64,000 nucleotides of DNA from Kistimonas asteriae (GTDB lineage Bacteria; Pseudomonadota; Gammaproteobacteria; Pseudomonadales; Endozoicomonadaceae): positions 1 through 64,000 of the forward strand of contig NZ_JAEVHF010000003.1 of the NCBI RefSeq assembly GCF_018263925.1. Reading direction: 5' to 3'. The notes below the pieces were generated by a model. It saw only the letters and a program-made list of their open reading frames with translations, did not search any database and was not told where the DNA came from. This document shows, piece by piece, positions 1-14,300 of the stretch. Position 1 is the stretch's first letter. Every line of letters starts with the position of its first letter. The position numbers and the translations under genes are program-made.

Positions 1-999
1 CGTTGGCCAATACATCAATCGTGAGGGTTTCATTCTCATGACCCGTTTGCGTATCCGCACTCGCCACCGGATCATCGTTGGTGCCGGTCACGGTGATGGT
101 CGCCGTGGATTCCGAGGTCGCCCCTTCATCATCGGACATCACATAACGCACGGTGACGGTCGTACTTTCACCGTTGGCCAAACTATCGAAGTCACTGCCC
201 GGCACAAACTGCAGCTGGTTGTTCACCACGCTGACGGTGCCCTGTCCGCTTAACGGATTGCCGTCACCATCGACGATTTGCACGCTATCGAGACTGAAGT
301 TTGCTGGACCATCGTTATGATCAACATCGGTATCGTTGGCCAATACATCAATCGTGAGGGTTTCATTCTCATGACCCGTTTGCGTATCCGCACTCGCCAC
401 CGGATCATCGTTGGTGCCGGTCACGGTGATGGTCGCCGTGGATTCCGAGGTCGCCCCTTCGTTATCGGACATCACATAACGCACGGTGACGGTCGTACTT
501 TCACCATTGGCCAAGCTGTCGAAATCCGCCCCCGGCACAAACTGCAGCTGGTTGTTCACCACGCTGACGGTGCCCTGACCGCTTAACGGATTGCCGTCAC
601 CATCGACGATCTGCACGCTATCGAGGCTGAAGTTGGCTGGGCCATCGTTGTGATCCACATCAGTATCGTTGGCCAGCACATCGATAGTCAGCGTCTGATT
701 TTCATGACCCGATGCGGTATCAGCAGTGGCCACCGGATCATCGTTGGTGCCAGTCACGGTGATCGTCGCTGTAGCCTCAGAGGTTGCGCCGGCTCTGTCA
801 GAGATTTCATAGCGTACGGTGACAGTCGCGGTTTCACCGGTCGCCAGGTAATCAAAATCGGTTCCCGGTTCAAACCGGAGTTGCCGGTTTGAAATCGTCA
901 CTGAACCTTGTCCTGTTAACGAATCGCCATTGCTATCAACAATCTCAGCGCGATCGAGATTCAATGTCCCGTAATGATCACCGGCATCGGCATCGGTAT
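1..999 (-). repeat. Three tandem 333-bp units in adhesin 2
   Basis: The same junction sequence (CGTTGGCC or ATTGGCC context) recurs at 1, 334, 667 and 1000, exactly 333 bp apart. Each unit encodes one 111-residue VCBS-like domain. The units at 1-333 and 334-666 are almost identical at the nucleotide level, while the third is more diverged. The array probably continues to the left of the window. Confidence 0.85.
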
Positions 1000-2311
1000 C
1001 ATTGGCCAGCACATCCAGCATCAGCACCTGATTTTCCGAGGCACTGCCGACATCGGCAGCAGCGACCGGGATATCATTTGTCCCCGTCAGGGTAATGGTG
1101 GCAACCTGTTCAACGGTGCCACCTTTGTCGTCTTCCACCGTAAAGCGGTATTCAATCACCGCCTGCTCATTGTTCTCGAGATAGGCATACGCGGAAGGAT
1201 CCACAGCCATCTGGTTGCCGCTGATACGGATACCGCTGTCATCACCACTCACCAGCTGGACACTGCCATCCTGTACCGACAACGTGTCACTGATATCAAC
1301 ATCACTGGCATGGGACAGAAGATCAATGGTATAGCTGGCGTCATCCGCGCCGGCCTCTGAGGTAATCGCGCTGCTGACAAAAGGGGCATCATTGCTGCCG
1401 GTGATCGTCAGCGTCACAGTCGATTCCGAGCTGCCTCCAAACCGGTCCGACATGCTGTAACGGACGACAACCGTTGCGTCTTCCCCTTCCGCCAAAGCAT
1501 CAAAGTCCTCACCGGGGACAAACTGCAACTGGTTATTCACAATGTTGGCCTGCCCACGACCGGTCTCGACGTCACCATCAACCGCAATAATCGCGACACG
1601 ATCAAGGGTGAAGTTCATCGGCCCATCATCGGTATTGGCATCCGTATCATTGGCCAGCACATCAACGATAAAGGTCTCATTTTCATCACCCGTACCACTG
1701 TCCTGCCGGGCAACCGGGATTTCATTCACCCGCGTGACCGTCGTCATGACGATCTCTTCAGGCTGCTCTCTATCGGACTCAGAGAATGCACCAGGTGTCC
1801 TGTCCACTGTCTGACGGGCATCTTCGGTGTCTATATCCAATATGCTGGATTCTGTGCGGGTGATGAACGGGGTTTTATCCAGCTTGTCTTCAGGTTGGTC
1901 GTGACTGCCCTGTTCACTGTGACGGGCGTCAGTGTCATCGCGGGAGGACGATGGCTGCGGGAATTCACGTGTCTCGGAATTCTGCGTTAAAACCGTGTAA
2001 TCGGATTGCCCCTTATCCAGTTCATCAACGTCTTCCGGCATAAACGGATTTTCCGTTTCCCCGGAATCTTGTTGGTTGCCGAACCGGTCGTAGGTCACCC
2101 CGTCCACAACAATGGCGGGATCAACGGACTCTTCCGGTGCTCCCTCCTCACCCTCAGGCTGTTCCTGCTCTGGATGTACCACCACCGGTTGTGCGGAAGA
2201 GGACTCCTGCTCCTCATGGTGTTCCTGCGCATCCTCAGGTGTTGGCTTTACCGGTTCATTCGGCCCATTAGCAGACTCAGAGCCGGTCTGCTTATTTTCA
2301 TTATCAGCCAT
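1..2311 (-). CDS. Giant repeat adhesin 2 (C-terminus outside window)
   Basis: The frame stays open from an ATG at 2311 to the left edge, giving about 770 residues of a protein that continues beyond the window. A strong Shine-Dalgarno (AGGGAGG) lies 4-5 bases upstream. The first ~200 residues are acidic, hydrophilic and low in complexity. They are followed by VCBS/cadherin-like domains with the recurrent DVLANDTD and VTGTNDDPVA motifs. The last three domains seen are 111-residue units in near-perfect tandem. The start (MAD[N/K]E...) and the first repeat domain resemble those of the adhesin gene just upstream, so the two are tandem paralogues. The protein is probably exported by the type I system encoded at 16.7-21.8 kb. 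The C-terminal secretion signal would lie outside the window, so export is inferred from the paralogue. No LapG-type cleavage module was seen at the N-terminus. Confidence 0.85.
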   Translation of the reverse strand, partial: MADNENKQTGSESANGPNEPVKPTPEDAQEHHEEQESSSAQPVVVHPEQEQPEGEEGAPEESVDPAIVVDGVTYDRFGNQQDSGETENPFMPEDVDELDKGQSDYTVLTQNSETREFPQPSSSRDDTDARHSEQGSHDQPEDKLDKTPFITRTESSILDIDTEDARQTVDRTPGAFSESDREQPEEIVMTTVTRVNEIPVARQDSGTGDENETFIVDVLANDTDANTDDGPMNFTLDRVAIIAVDGDVETGRGQANIVNNQLQFVPGEDFDALAEGEDATVVVRYSMSDRFGGSSESTVTLTITGSNDAPFVSSAITSEAGADDASYTIDLLSHASDVDISDTLSVQDGSVQLVSGDDSGIRISGNQMAVDPSAYAYLENNEQAVIEYRFTVEDDKGGTVEQVATITLTGTNDIPVAAADVGSASENQVLMLDVLANDTDADAGDHYGTLNLDRAEIVDSNGDSLTGQGSVTISNRQLRFEPGTDFDYLATGETATVTVRYEISDRAGATSEATATITVTGTNDDPVATADTASGHENQTLTIDVLANDTDVDHNDGPANFSLDSVQIVDGDGNPLSGQGTVSVVNNQLQFVPGADFDSLANGESTTVTVRYVMSDNEGATSESTATITVTGTNDDPVASADTQTGHENETLTIDVLANDTDVDHNDGPANFSLDSVQIVDGDGNPLSGQGTVSVVNNQLQFVPGSDFDSLANGESTTVTVRYVMSDDEGATSESTATITVTGTNDDPVASADTQTGHENETLTIDVLAN

Positions 2312-2363
2312 ACGACCTCCCTATCCATGGCTGTACAACACAAGCGGTTATCCCCGATACCGC

Positions 2364-5300
2364 TCAACCGTCAATGTGCAGATTTCCGTTCTGCAACAGG
2401 GTATTCAAAATCGCTGTATTATCCCCAAGCCCTGACAGGTCAACCCCTTCCAGGACAATTTTCTGGGTGACATCACCACCGGCGCCGGTAGGCTTGACCT
2501 CTATCTCGGTATTGCCGCCGGTCACGTTGACGTTCAGGTACTGATCCAGCGTTGTCTCGGTTTCACCCGCAAGCAGCAGGCTCAGGTCAATCGCATCACC
2601 ACCGGCGGTGGCGTTGAAATCCGTGATGGTATCAATGGCAACCGAAGATGCCGTGCCTTCATGGCCGGCAATCCAGACAAAGGTGTCGGAACCGGCGCCG
2701 CCGGTCAGGGTATCGTTGCCGGCGCCCCCGACCAGCCAATCATCACCACCATTACCAATCAGGGTATCCATGCCGGCCAAGCCATCGATCCGTTCACCGA
2801 AGGCAGTGCCGGTCAGGGTGTCATTCCCCACTGTGCCGCTGATGCCACCGGTGCTGTCGAGGGTATGTTGCACATCAATGGCCAAAGTGGCAGTGCTGGT
2901 ATGCGTGCCATCCGAGACGTCGTAGCTGAAGGTTTCCGACTTATCCATCTGGCCCTGTACCCGGACCTCTGCATCGCTCAACGCCCGGTTGTAAATCCGG
3001 GCCTCATCCATCTCACCCTGGAAATAATTCCCATCTCCCGACAGGTCACCCGTATCAATCTGGGTATCCTGACTCATACCACCAAACGCAATGGCACCGC
3101 CATGAGCGCTGACAGCTGCGGCGCCTGTTTTCGTACCAAAATCAATACCATCCAAATAACCTGTCAGCGTCCTCTCACCAGCAGTTGCACTGGTGGCATC
3201 TAGCACTAGCGAAACGCTATGCCAACCTGAATCCAAGGCACTGAGGCTAGTACTGACATAAGCACCATTCCATGACGTCGACTCACTCCATGCGCCAACG
3301 TATAAATTGCCGTCACGAATATAAATATTGAAGCCATTGGATATTCCGCCCTGTTCATAGAGTATCTGGGTACCCGTCAGGTCATTGGCCGGATCGACTT
3401 TAAAGGCCAGACTGATGGTGCAGGCTGACTTGGTGCCGGTATAGGTGTTGAGTTCAGTGGAATTCGCCACGTCAATGCGGTCATTGCTGCCATCAAAAGC
3501 GACCGCACTGCCGCTAATACCCTCACTGGCAAATGTCGCGCCATTCAGCGTGCCGTTATCCGCGATCGTGTCGACGGCTGAACTGTCCGCTACCGTGGTG
3601 CCAGTGCCTTCATCAAAGGTCCACCGGCCTACCAGGTTGCTGTCCAGATCCACACTGGCATAGGCGGCATCCAGGTTATAGGTCCAGCTGCCGTCAGCGG
3701 CAATATCCAGGGTACCGAACTCACCGTCGATACTGGTCGTGCCCGTGGCCGCCACCGTCTGGCCATTCACCGAAGTCACGGTCAGTGGATCACCGCTGGC
3801 AGTGGTTTCCACCGGCAGCACATCGTCGCTGATGCCCGTGGTATCGCTGAGTTCGATGCTGGCGTCCGGCGACCGGTCAACGGGAATCACCGCCGTTGCG
3901 GCGGTCGTGAGTTCACCGTCAGAGACGTTGTAATCCAGGGTCAGGTCGCCGGCCAGGTCGTCACCGGGCAGGATGGTCCAGGTGCCGTCGCTGTTGTCGT
4001 AGACGGCATGCTGGTTATCCGGGTAGATATCCCAGTCAGCACCGTTCAGTGTATAGGTAGAAACAGCGTTCCCCCGGTTCATGACCCCGAGCTCGCCATC
4101 ACTGATATTTTCGCTGAACTGATGGGTAATCTTTTCCACGCCATCCACTGTCAGGCTCACCCGGTTATCAACAATATCTACTTCATAATGGCGGCCTGTG
4201 TTGATGTTGGAATTAGCACTGGTTTCATTAAATGAAGACAGTCGGGTCGATGTGCCGTTAGTCCATTGTTCAACGACCCAGTGTGGTGAACCACCGCCAT
4301 CATAACTTCCGATGGCTTTGTAGTTATTGGCATCAACATAGTCAAAGACGATAAAATTATTGCGGGTTGCATGGCCGTCCGTCGGCGCTACCGTGAAATC
4401 CAGGTGTAAATCTGTATCACGGGTTCCACCGCCGGTGGTATCAATCAGCACCACGTTTTCTTCCGCGCCGGATGTCAATGTCAGCGTATCGCCATTGATC
4501 GCCACGCTGCCGCCGGTACCGGCTGAGAAACTGCCCTGGAAATCATGCCGGTGCGCCGTCACGCCATTGATGCTGACATCCTGAACACTCAGGGTGTCGC
4601 CATCCACATCAGAGGCATTACCGAGCAGGAAGGCTTCTGTCACCGTATGGGCGTCCAGACTCTCCGGCGCCGTGACCATCACCGCACCGGAGACCTCCGG
4701 CGCCTCGTTCACATCCTGCACCTGGATGACCATGTCCTGCTCGGCGGTCAGGCTGCCACTGTCGGTCACACGCACCCGGATCGTATGGGACGCATCCGTT
4801 TCATGGTCCAGCCGGGTGCCATCGGCCACCGTGATATCACCGGTCGTCGCATCAATGGCAAAGCGACCGCTGGCATCATTAACCAGTTCGTAGGTCAGGG
4901 TCGTGCCATCTTCTGCATCCGTGGCGCTGGCACGGCCCACGAGGGTGCCATGGTTAGCATTTTCATGTACCTGGTTGCCACCAAGTCCCACTGAAGCACT
5001 GTAAATGTTGTCATTGCCATCCTGGTTCGAGGTCCACAGTACCTGCAAAGCACCGCTATCGAGTTGAACCACGGAAGGATCAAACTGGTTATCCGCCGAC
5101 GTGCTGTTGATGGCAATCTCACCGGTGAGCGGATTACCGCTGGCATCGAAACGCCGACCAAAGACACCCAGGGTGCCATCCGCATCCTGCGAGGTGCTGC
5201 GCCAGACCACAAAGAAACCGCCATCACTTAGTGCTTCAATGGAGACCTCTGCCAGTGTGGAAATATCCGGCGCCACCGAGGTGTTGATCTGAACCGGGGA

Positions 5301-8300
5301 ACCCTGCTCGGTGCCCGTGTCGGACCAGCGCTGGAAGAACAGGTTGTCGCCGCTCTGATAGACGGTGACCACCTCGCCATTTTCCAGGGTATCGATCTCA
5401 AAATGGCGGTCGGCAGCGGGGTTGGTGTCGCCAAAGCTGATCTCGCCGGTGGTATTGTTCCCATCACTGTCAAAGAACTGGATTCTGGCGCTGTCATCGG
5501 CCGTATCACCCGAAGCGCGCCACACCAGGGCAAACCCGCCATTATTCAGGGCCGTTGCCTCAGGCCCCGCCCAGCCCGGGCTACCCCAACCACCCAGCGT
5601 ACCAATGGAGGTCGTGGTTTGAAGGGTATTCCCTTCGGCATCCATGATGACGGCATTGATGGATCCCGCATCCACCGTATGAGCAACCAGGAATCGGTTA
5701 TCCGTGAGCGCTATCAGGTCGGGTGTATAGTTATTTCCACTGGCCGAATCCACTATGAACTCACTTTGAATCTCTGTACCGTCACTGGCAAAAATCCGCA
5801 TCTTTGTCTGACTGAGACTGCCCGGATCCAGGAAGCGCCAGGCGACGGCATAACTGCCATTGTCCAGTGTCGCTACCAGCGGTTGTGAGACGGATTCATC
5901 ACTGGCCAGAGTCACTGTATCCACCTGGAACTCAGCACCCTCCGTCTGCAGTTCGGGTGTGGTGCCAGTCAGGCGGACATTGTCAAAATGCATCTGCGGC
6001 CCGCTGACATGCACCAGTTCAATCGTAATAGGCTGACCTAATGCCGCCGAATTCTCCGCAATGGTAGAACCATCCAGGTTGAGCGTCAGGGTTTCCCACT
6101 GGCCTTCTGCCGGTGAGACAGAGCCATCGGTCGCCAGCACCACCCCGCCGGCAGTAATCCTTACGGCATAATTGGCAAAGCCCGCTGTATCACTCCGGTT
6201 CCCGACATCGACCTGCAGTTGATAGCTGGTATCACGGGAAAAGGTTTCCGTCAGGGTTTGGGAGGCTGTTCCGGAACTGATATAAGCGACATTATCGCCA
6301 TCCGATGCCTCCGAGGTAATGGCAGCGGCCTGGGGGTTCCAGGTATTACCGATTCCACTGAATGACCAGGCGCTGTCTGCAGGGAGACCTGAATGCCCAC
6401 CATCCGCATACGTGACACTCTCAAAACTGTGATCCGCGACGGTGATGGTGCGGGTCTCATCCACATACGCATACTTCTGCGCCTTGATGGCATGGCCGCC
6501 GTTTTCTGTAGAGTGCCAGACGGCCAGATAACCGCCATCGTCCATGGGTGACAGCACCGCTTGATTCTGGGTGCTGTCGGTCTCGGTGTTGACCATGGCC
6601 TCATTGCTGACCGCGGTATCCAGGGTGGTGGTTAATACCGGGGCTTCGTTAACATCCTGCACCAGGATGGTGAATACCTTGTCGGTGGATAACCCTGTGC
6701 CGTTGTTATCGGTTGCTGTGACCGTGACATTGATCCTGTCCTCGGCCTCATGGTCAAGTGACTGCCCGGCCTTCAGGCGCAGTTCGCCACTGACCACCTC
6801 GAAGCGGTTATCAGAGACGGTGACGCTGTGCTGGCCGAAAGGATCTGTCTCACTGTCTGGGTCGGTCACATCCAATGTGCCAATGACCACTGCGCCGGTG
6901 GTGTTTTCATCAATCGCCACCACGCTGTTCGGGTCAAAAAGCTGTTGGGCCTCGGTGGCAGTCACGGCGTCATCGAACACCTGAAGCCCTGCAATCGCCC
7001 CGTCTAGGTGCGTATTCCCCTGACTGGAATATCCCAGCCGCAAATGCGTCTGGCCGGTAAAGGCGGAGGCTGACATCGTACCGCTGGCCACTTCTCCACC
7101 ATCCACATACAGTGTCTGGCCACCCACCGCGCCACCGAACGTGTGTACTACATGGTGCCACTCGCCGTCGTTGTAGGTTTCCCCTACCGTGCTGGTGATG
7201 GACTCGTCCTGCCATACCCGGGCGGTAATCGTCCCATCGGCGTTGAGGAAAACATTGCGATCATGGCCACCGCCTTCGATCTGAAGCAGCCCACCGGCAT
7301 TATCGGCCCTGAACCAGAAAGAGACGGTATAGGCGGTTTCCGAGACATTCAGCGGTACATTGAACGTCGTAGCACTGCCATCAAACGCTACGGCATTCGC
7401 AAACTGACTGTTCGGTGGTCCACTGGTAAAGGTGGGGGTTGCACCGGCAAAGGCCTGGCTGCCCGCTTCACTGTCATAGCTGTTGTCGAAATCCCATGCA
7501 TGATCCGCCGTCGGCCCGGTGGTTGCCCGTGCCGGATCAACCGTCGCCGAGATGTCGGGCGCGTCATTGACGGAGGCCACATCGAAGGTCAGCGTCTGTA
7601 CGCCGCTGTCTGCTGTGCCATCACTGGCGGTAAACTGCAGGTCGGCATAACCGGTGCCATGGGCATTGGCGGCAGGTGTGTACTTGAGGTTACCGAGTTC
7701 ACTTGCAGCAATCGATTGGTTGGCGGTAACGGGTGTGTCATCCAAGGTCAAGCTACCGTCTGACGGCAACCGGGTGATGGTCACCGATTGCAGGCTGTCG
7801 CCATCGTCCACATCGCTGAAACCGAAATCGGCTGCCGCAAACGTGTGGCTATCGTCCTCATTGAGGGACAGCGTCTTGTTCTGGGCCGTCGGTGCTTCGT
7901 TGACATCCTGCACCAGAATCGTGAAGGTCTCGCTGCGGGTAAAGCCGGCGTTGTTGTTGTCGGTAGCGGTCACCGTGACATCGATGGACGATTCAGTCTC
8001 GTGGTCCAGCGACTGCGCCGCTTTCAGGCGCAGTTCGCCATTGACGACCTCGAACCGGTTATCCGACACCGTAAAGGTGTGCTGGCCAAAAGCTTCATCC
8101 GCATTGTCGGGATCAACCAGTGACAGGGTACCGATGGTGACAGCGGTGGTAATATTTTCATCAATAACGGCATCCGGGCGGAGCATGGCAGCAGACACAT
8201 CATTCGCCGTTAACGCCTGATCAAAGACTTGTAGTCCGCCGATATCACCGTTAAAGGTTGAGCCACCAGTCAGCGTACTCACTGAACTACCGAGCCGAAT

Positions 8301-11300
8301 GCTGTCCTGCCAGTCGAATCCCGATGCTGTGAAATTACCGGAAGCCACGCTTTGCCCATCAACAAACAGCGTTTGTCCACCCACATCACCACCATAACTG
8401 TGTACTACATAATGCCATTCACCATCATTGAAGGTGTCAGAAATATCACTGGTGATGACCTCGCTACCACCTGAGGTATAGATACGGGCATTGATTCTGC
8501 CATCACTATCAATCCACACATTTCGGTCATGGGCGCTTAGCGTACTAGCAGTTGTTATCTCCATCAATGTCCCTGCCCCCGTGGTACGGAACCAGAGACC
8601 AATGGCAGACGATGTTTCGGATACCGCCGCACTGGCGAGAAAAGCCGTATTGCTACCGTCAAAATGAATGGCATTTTCAACCTGACCGTTGGGCCCGGTG
8701 ACAAACGTCGGGCTATCACCAGAAAAGCTGTTACCGCCCGCCTCACTGTCAAAGCTGTTATCAAAGTTCCATTCCGACACCGGGGCGGGGGTAGGGTCTG
8801 CCTGTGCACTGTCTACTGAGAATGTCAGGTCACTGATCGCCTCATTGACATCCGCCACCTGAACCACGAAATCCCGTTCACTGCTGAGTCCGCCGGAATC
8901 GGTCACCCGCACGCGCAGGGTATGGCTGCCGTCGGTTTCATGGTCAAGGAGGTTGCTGTCGGCAACGGTGATCTCACCGGTGGTGCTGTTGATGGCGAAG
9001 CGGCCGCCGGCGTTGTCCGCCAGAGAATAAGTCACATTGGTGCCATCTTCCGTATCACTGCCGGAGACCTGCCCGACCACTGTGCCGTTGGCGCTGTTTT
9101 CATCCAGGGTGAAGTTGGCGTCGATGAAATCGTCCAGCTGACTGGCCTGGTAGAGGTTGCTGATCTGGGAGGCATCCAGCGCTTCATTGAATACCGCGAA
9201 ATCATCCACGGCGCCATCCATATAACCGTCCTGAGACCAGTTACTCTTACCGATGAAGTTATTTGTCCGGACTTTTTCCGGCGGGACGCCCCCCTGAAGG
9301 GTTCCAGCCTCCACGCCGTCCTTATAGACGGTCATCAAACCACTGCTGTCGACCGTTGCAGCGACATGCACCCACTCACCGGCGGTGAAGAAGTTGTCAA
9401 TGGTCAGCGTATGTGCCGTACCATCGCCATCACGGACCTGGAAACCCAGATCATTAGTCGTTGTTACGTGGCCCAATAGAATATTATCGGCACTGGGTCC
9501 ATCACCGAAATCAAACACCCGTGACCAGTTCTGGCCGAAACTGTCGAATCTCACCCAGGCGGAAACCGTCATGGCACCGCCAGTCTGCAGACCACTGAGT
9601 TCCCCGGCACCGGAAGTACCGTCCATTTCAAATGCGGTGCCGGAACCATCATGTCCCGTACCCCAGGTCGCGCTACCGGTTAGTGTCATCCCATTATCGT
9701 TGCCACTCTGATCAGCCACCGTAGTACCAGTACCTTCCGAGAACACAAAAGCGGCGCTGGTGTCGACGGTATCGCCTTCGGCAATGACGGGCGGATCATT
9801 CACCGCTTCGATATGGACATTGATCGCCTGGGTGGTGACATTCGTCGTGCCCGTGGCAGTTTCAGTGGCAGTCGCCGTAACTGTGAACGTGAAATCATCG
9901 TGGTTGTTGGCCGGCGGCGTCAGGGTCAGGCTGCCCAGGTCCCAGTCCGATACATCAATGGCTGCGCCGGTGGACGTCAGCGTGTTCGTACCGTCGCTCA
10001 GTACAACACCGGAGGGAATACCACTTAACTCAATGGCCAGGGTTTCCGAGCCATCACTGTCCGGCGTCGCCGCGCTGAGGTTGACCACAACCGGTTGGTC
10101 CTCAGTGCCATTCACCTGGGGATTATGGTTGGGATTGTCCGCACTCTCAGCCTGAATGGAAACATTATCAACATAGAGGTCTCTGTTGGAGGTAGTCGCC
10201 GTAGTATCCGTAATCCGCAGAATCGCATTGCCAGCGGCAATGCCGGTGAAATCGAGATTCAGTGTCTGATACGTTGGGCTACTCGTATTCACATTCTGAC
10301 TGGCCAGTACCGTGCCGGAATCCGCATCAATGATGTCTATCCGTCCGGAAACCGGATTCGTATTGGCACTGGCAAATCCCAAACTCAACGAGTAGTTGAT
10401 ATCAGGATGAATGACAAAGGTTTGCTCTGCCACACCTGTCACGGGTGACTCACCGCCACTAAACCCCAGGCTCTGGCGTGATGAGGAAATGCCAACACTG
10501 CCCGACAATGTCCAGTCAGAACCCGTCGCAAACTGCCCATTACTGATCAGATTAGTATCCAGCGACAGGTCTCCGTATACGTCGTTATTCAACTCGACCG
10601 TTGGGGCATCTGTCACTGGTGAGATATTAAACGTCACTGTTTGAGCACTACTGCTCAGCTCACCATCACTGACCGTAAACTGCAGATCCGCATAACTGTT
10701 ACCGCTGGCATGAGTTGCCGGGGCAAATTTCAGGTTGCCGATATTGGCGGCTGTTATGACCTGGTTAAGTGTGACCGGCGTATCATTCAGCGTCAGGCTG
10801 CCCACAGATGGCAGTCGTGTAATAGTCAAAGATTGGAGGGTGTCGCCCGTGTCGACATCCGCAAAGCCAAAATCCCCGGCAACAAACGTATGGCTGGCAT
10901 CCTCGTTGACGCTGAGGGTTTTATCCTGCGCGGTCGGTGCATCATTGACCGCTTCGATATGGACAGTGAGTGCCTGATTGGTGACATTCGTGGCGCCCGT
11001 CGCCGTTTCCGTGGCGGTCGCTTTCACGGTGAAGGTGAAATCATCGTGGCTGTTTGCCGGCGGCGTCAGGGTCAGGCTGCCCAGGTTCCAGCCAGAAGCA
11101 TCTATCGCCGCCCCAGTAGACGTCAATGTATTTGTACCATCATTCAGTACGACACCGGAGGGAATACCGCTTAGCTCAATGGCCAGGGTTTCCGAACCGT
11201 CACTGTCTGGCGTGGTAACCGTGAGATCAACGGCAATAGCCTGGTCTTCCTGCCCGGAAACCACCGCAGGCATCGCATCGTTTTCCACGCTGGGAGCCTG

Positions 11301-14300
11301 GATAGATACATTATCAATGACAAGATCAGCACCATCGGTGTTTGGTGTTGTATCCGTTATACGGAGCAATGCATTACCTGTAGCTATACCAGTGAAGTCG
11401 AGACTCAACCCCTGTAAAGACGCCGTATTGCTGCTGACATTCTGTGAGGCCAGTACGGTTCCCGAAGCCGAGTCAACAATCTCTACGCGAGCCGAGACCA
11501 GGCTGGTATTCCAGCTTCGGTAATCAAGGTTCAGGGCATAATTGGCGTCCTGATAAATAGCGAAAGATTGTTCTACCACACCAGTGATCGGGGTTTGCCC
11601 TCCGCTGAATTGCATGAAGTCGTTGAAGACCCGGACATTACCACTGAAATCCCAGCCTTCGGTTCCGTTCACGCTGCCATTGGTGATTAACTCCGTATCC
11701 AGTAAAAAGTCATTATTATTCAAGGTAATGGCGGGGGCATCCGTCACCGGCGAAATTTCCACCGCTGCGCTGCTGATGGCCGTACTGAAAGCAGTGGTGC
11801 CACCATTGCTGCTGGTATCGGCATAGCTGCCCGCCGTGCCACTGGACTGGTCCCAGGCCCGGAAATCGAACGATGCGGCACCACTATAATGAGTATCAGG
11901 AACAAATCGGAGCAGGTCGGTATCGGCCAGCAGCAACGCATGGTTTTCGGCCAGTGATCCGTCATCCACTGCCTGCCAACTGGTGCCGCCATCCCGGGAG
12001 TACTGCCAGGCGCCATTGCCGTTATCCACAGACGTGATGGCCATGGATTCGGAGACAGCGCCGTCATCGTCGGTAATGGTGCCATCGGTCAGCAGGTCGC
12101 TGACCCGGGTACCGGTGTTGGTCAATGCATCAATATCTTCTGCAATGGCCGGCAGGACATGGGCAAACAGAACGCTGCTGTCCAGGGTTCCGCCACCGGT
12201 CAGGCTGCTGGTGACCCGGAAGTTCTGATCACCTTCGTGCTCGTAGTAAACAATCTCAATGGGCACCAGGCCAGGTTCTGTTGCAACATACTGTCCCGAC
12301 AACCCATTAAACATGCCGGTGCCATCCTGTTGAATCACCACCTCACCGTCAATGGTCAAACGGACACCATCGTCGGCATTGATGGTGAAATCGTGGATCC
12401 CCGCCGGCACACGGATAAACCCGCTCAGACGAATGCCGAACGTTTCCGGGGCCAATGTCTGGCTGCCTGTCAGGCTGGCACCATCCGTTCCCAGGAATCC
12501 CTCGACATTGGCACCGTTCTGATAATTGAGCGAGCTGGCAGTAAAGGTTGCGACAGGGGTACCCGTCGATATCAGGTTGTCCATCGTGGCCAGGTTGGGA
12601 ATAGAACCCGCATCAAAGAGTTCCCCCCTCAGCCCCTGCCCGGTTTGCACCAGGGGGTCAGGGGTTGAGGTCACATCAAAGGTGAGGGTTTTGGCTGTGC
12701 TGCTGGCCGTACCGTCACTGACGGTAAACTGCAGATCAGCGTAATCATCACCATGAGCATTCGCCACCGGCGTAAAGACCAGGTTGCCGATATCCGTTGC
12801 ATGAATGGTCTGGTTCAGGGTGATAGCAGTACCGTTCAGTGTCAGACTGCCAGCCGCCGGTAGTTGTGTGATCGTCACGGACTGCAGGGTATCTCCACTG
12901 TCAGCATCGGTGAAAGCAAAATCCGCCGCCGCAAAGGTATGACTACCGTCCTCTGCAATGGTGAATGTTTTGTCCTCAGAGACAGGCGCATCGTTCACCG
13001 GGCTGACGAAGAGATGCCCTTCACCCGATTGTTGACTGAAGGCCGTGGTGCCACCATTAGTGCTGGTATCGGCATAACTGCCCGTCGTACCGCTGGACTG
13101 GTCCCAGGCCCGAAAATCAAAGGCGACGGGGCCATGGTAGTTGGCATTGGGTACGAACCGGAACAGATCACTGCCCGCCAGCAGCAGCGCATGGGTCTCC
13201 GCCAGCGCGCCGTCATCAACGGCTGTCCATGTCGTACCGCTATCCCGTGAGTACTGCCAGGTACCATTGCTGTCATCTACTGAGGTAATGGCAATGGCAT
13301 CCTGTGCACTGCCGTCCACATCACCAATGGTGACATCCTGCAAAAACGCACTGACCGTCGTCCCTGTGTTACTGGCGCCATCAATATCCTCGGCAATGGA
13401 ATCGAGCGTCAGTGCCGATGTCGACAAAACGCTGGTGTCCAGCGCCGCATTGCCGGTCAGACTGCTGGATATCTCCAGAACCTGCCCGCCGCTATGCTCG
13501 TAGTAAATGATCTCAATCGGCACCAGGCCGCTCTCAGCTGCGGTGTACTGCCCGTTCAAGCCGGTAAAATTACCCAGCTGATCCTGTTCGATCACCACTT
13601 CATTACCAATAGTCAGCCTGACCCCGTCATCCGAATTGATGGTAAAGCTGTGGGTGCCGGCAGGTATCTCTATCCAACCGGTCAGGCGTATCCCGAAGGT
13701 CTCCGGCGTCAAGGTTTGGGAACCGCTGAGGCTGTTGCCATCATCTCCGAGGAATCCGGAAAGTGTAGTTCCCCCGCTGTAGTTCAACTCCGTAGCCGTA
13801 AAGGTCGCCGTCGCCGCCTGAGAAGCGATCAGGTTATCCACTGTCGCCAGGTTGGGAATACCTGAACCGGTTTCAAAGACCTCACCACGAAGCCCTTGCA
13901 TTTCCAGCGTCGGTAGTACTGGTGCATCGTTGACGGCGGTTACATCAAAGGTCAGGGTTCGTGCGCTACTGCTGAGCGCACCGTCGCTGACGGTGAACTT
14001 CAGGTCCGCATAGCCGGTTCCGTTGGCATTGGCGGCCGGTGTAAACACCAGGTTGCCGATATCGGCCGAAGAAATGACCTGGTTGGCCGTCACCGCCGAA
14101 CCATTGAGGGTAAGTGTGCCTGCCGCTGGCAGTTGGGTCACGGTCACCGACTGCAGGGTGTCGCCGGTATCAATATCACTGAAGCCGAAGTCTGTCGCCG
14201 CAAAGGTGTGGCTGCCATCCTCATTGATGGTCAGCGTCTTGTCTGCTGCGGTGGGTGCATCGTTAACTGCGGTGACATCAAAGGTGAGGGTTTGTGCGCT

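Noticed and set aside
1..999. Direct repeats that could suggest a CRISPR array
   Set aside because: The unit is 333 bp with no spacer structure and lies inside a continuous reading frame.
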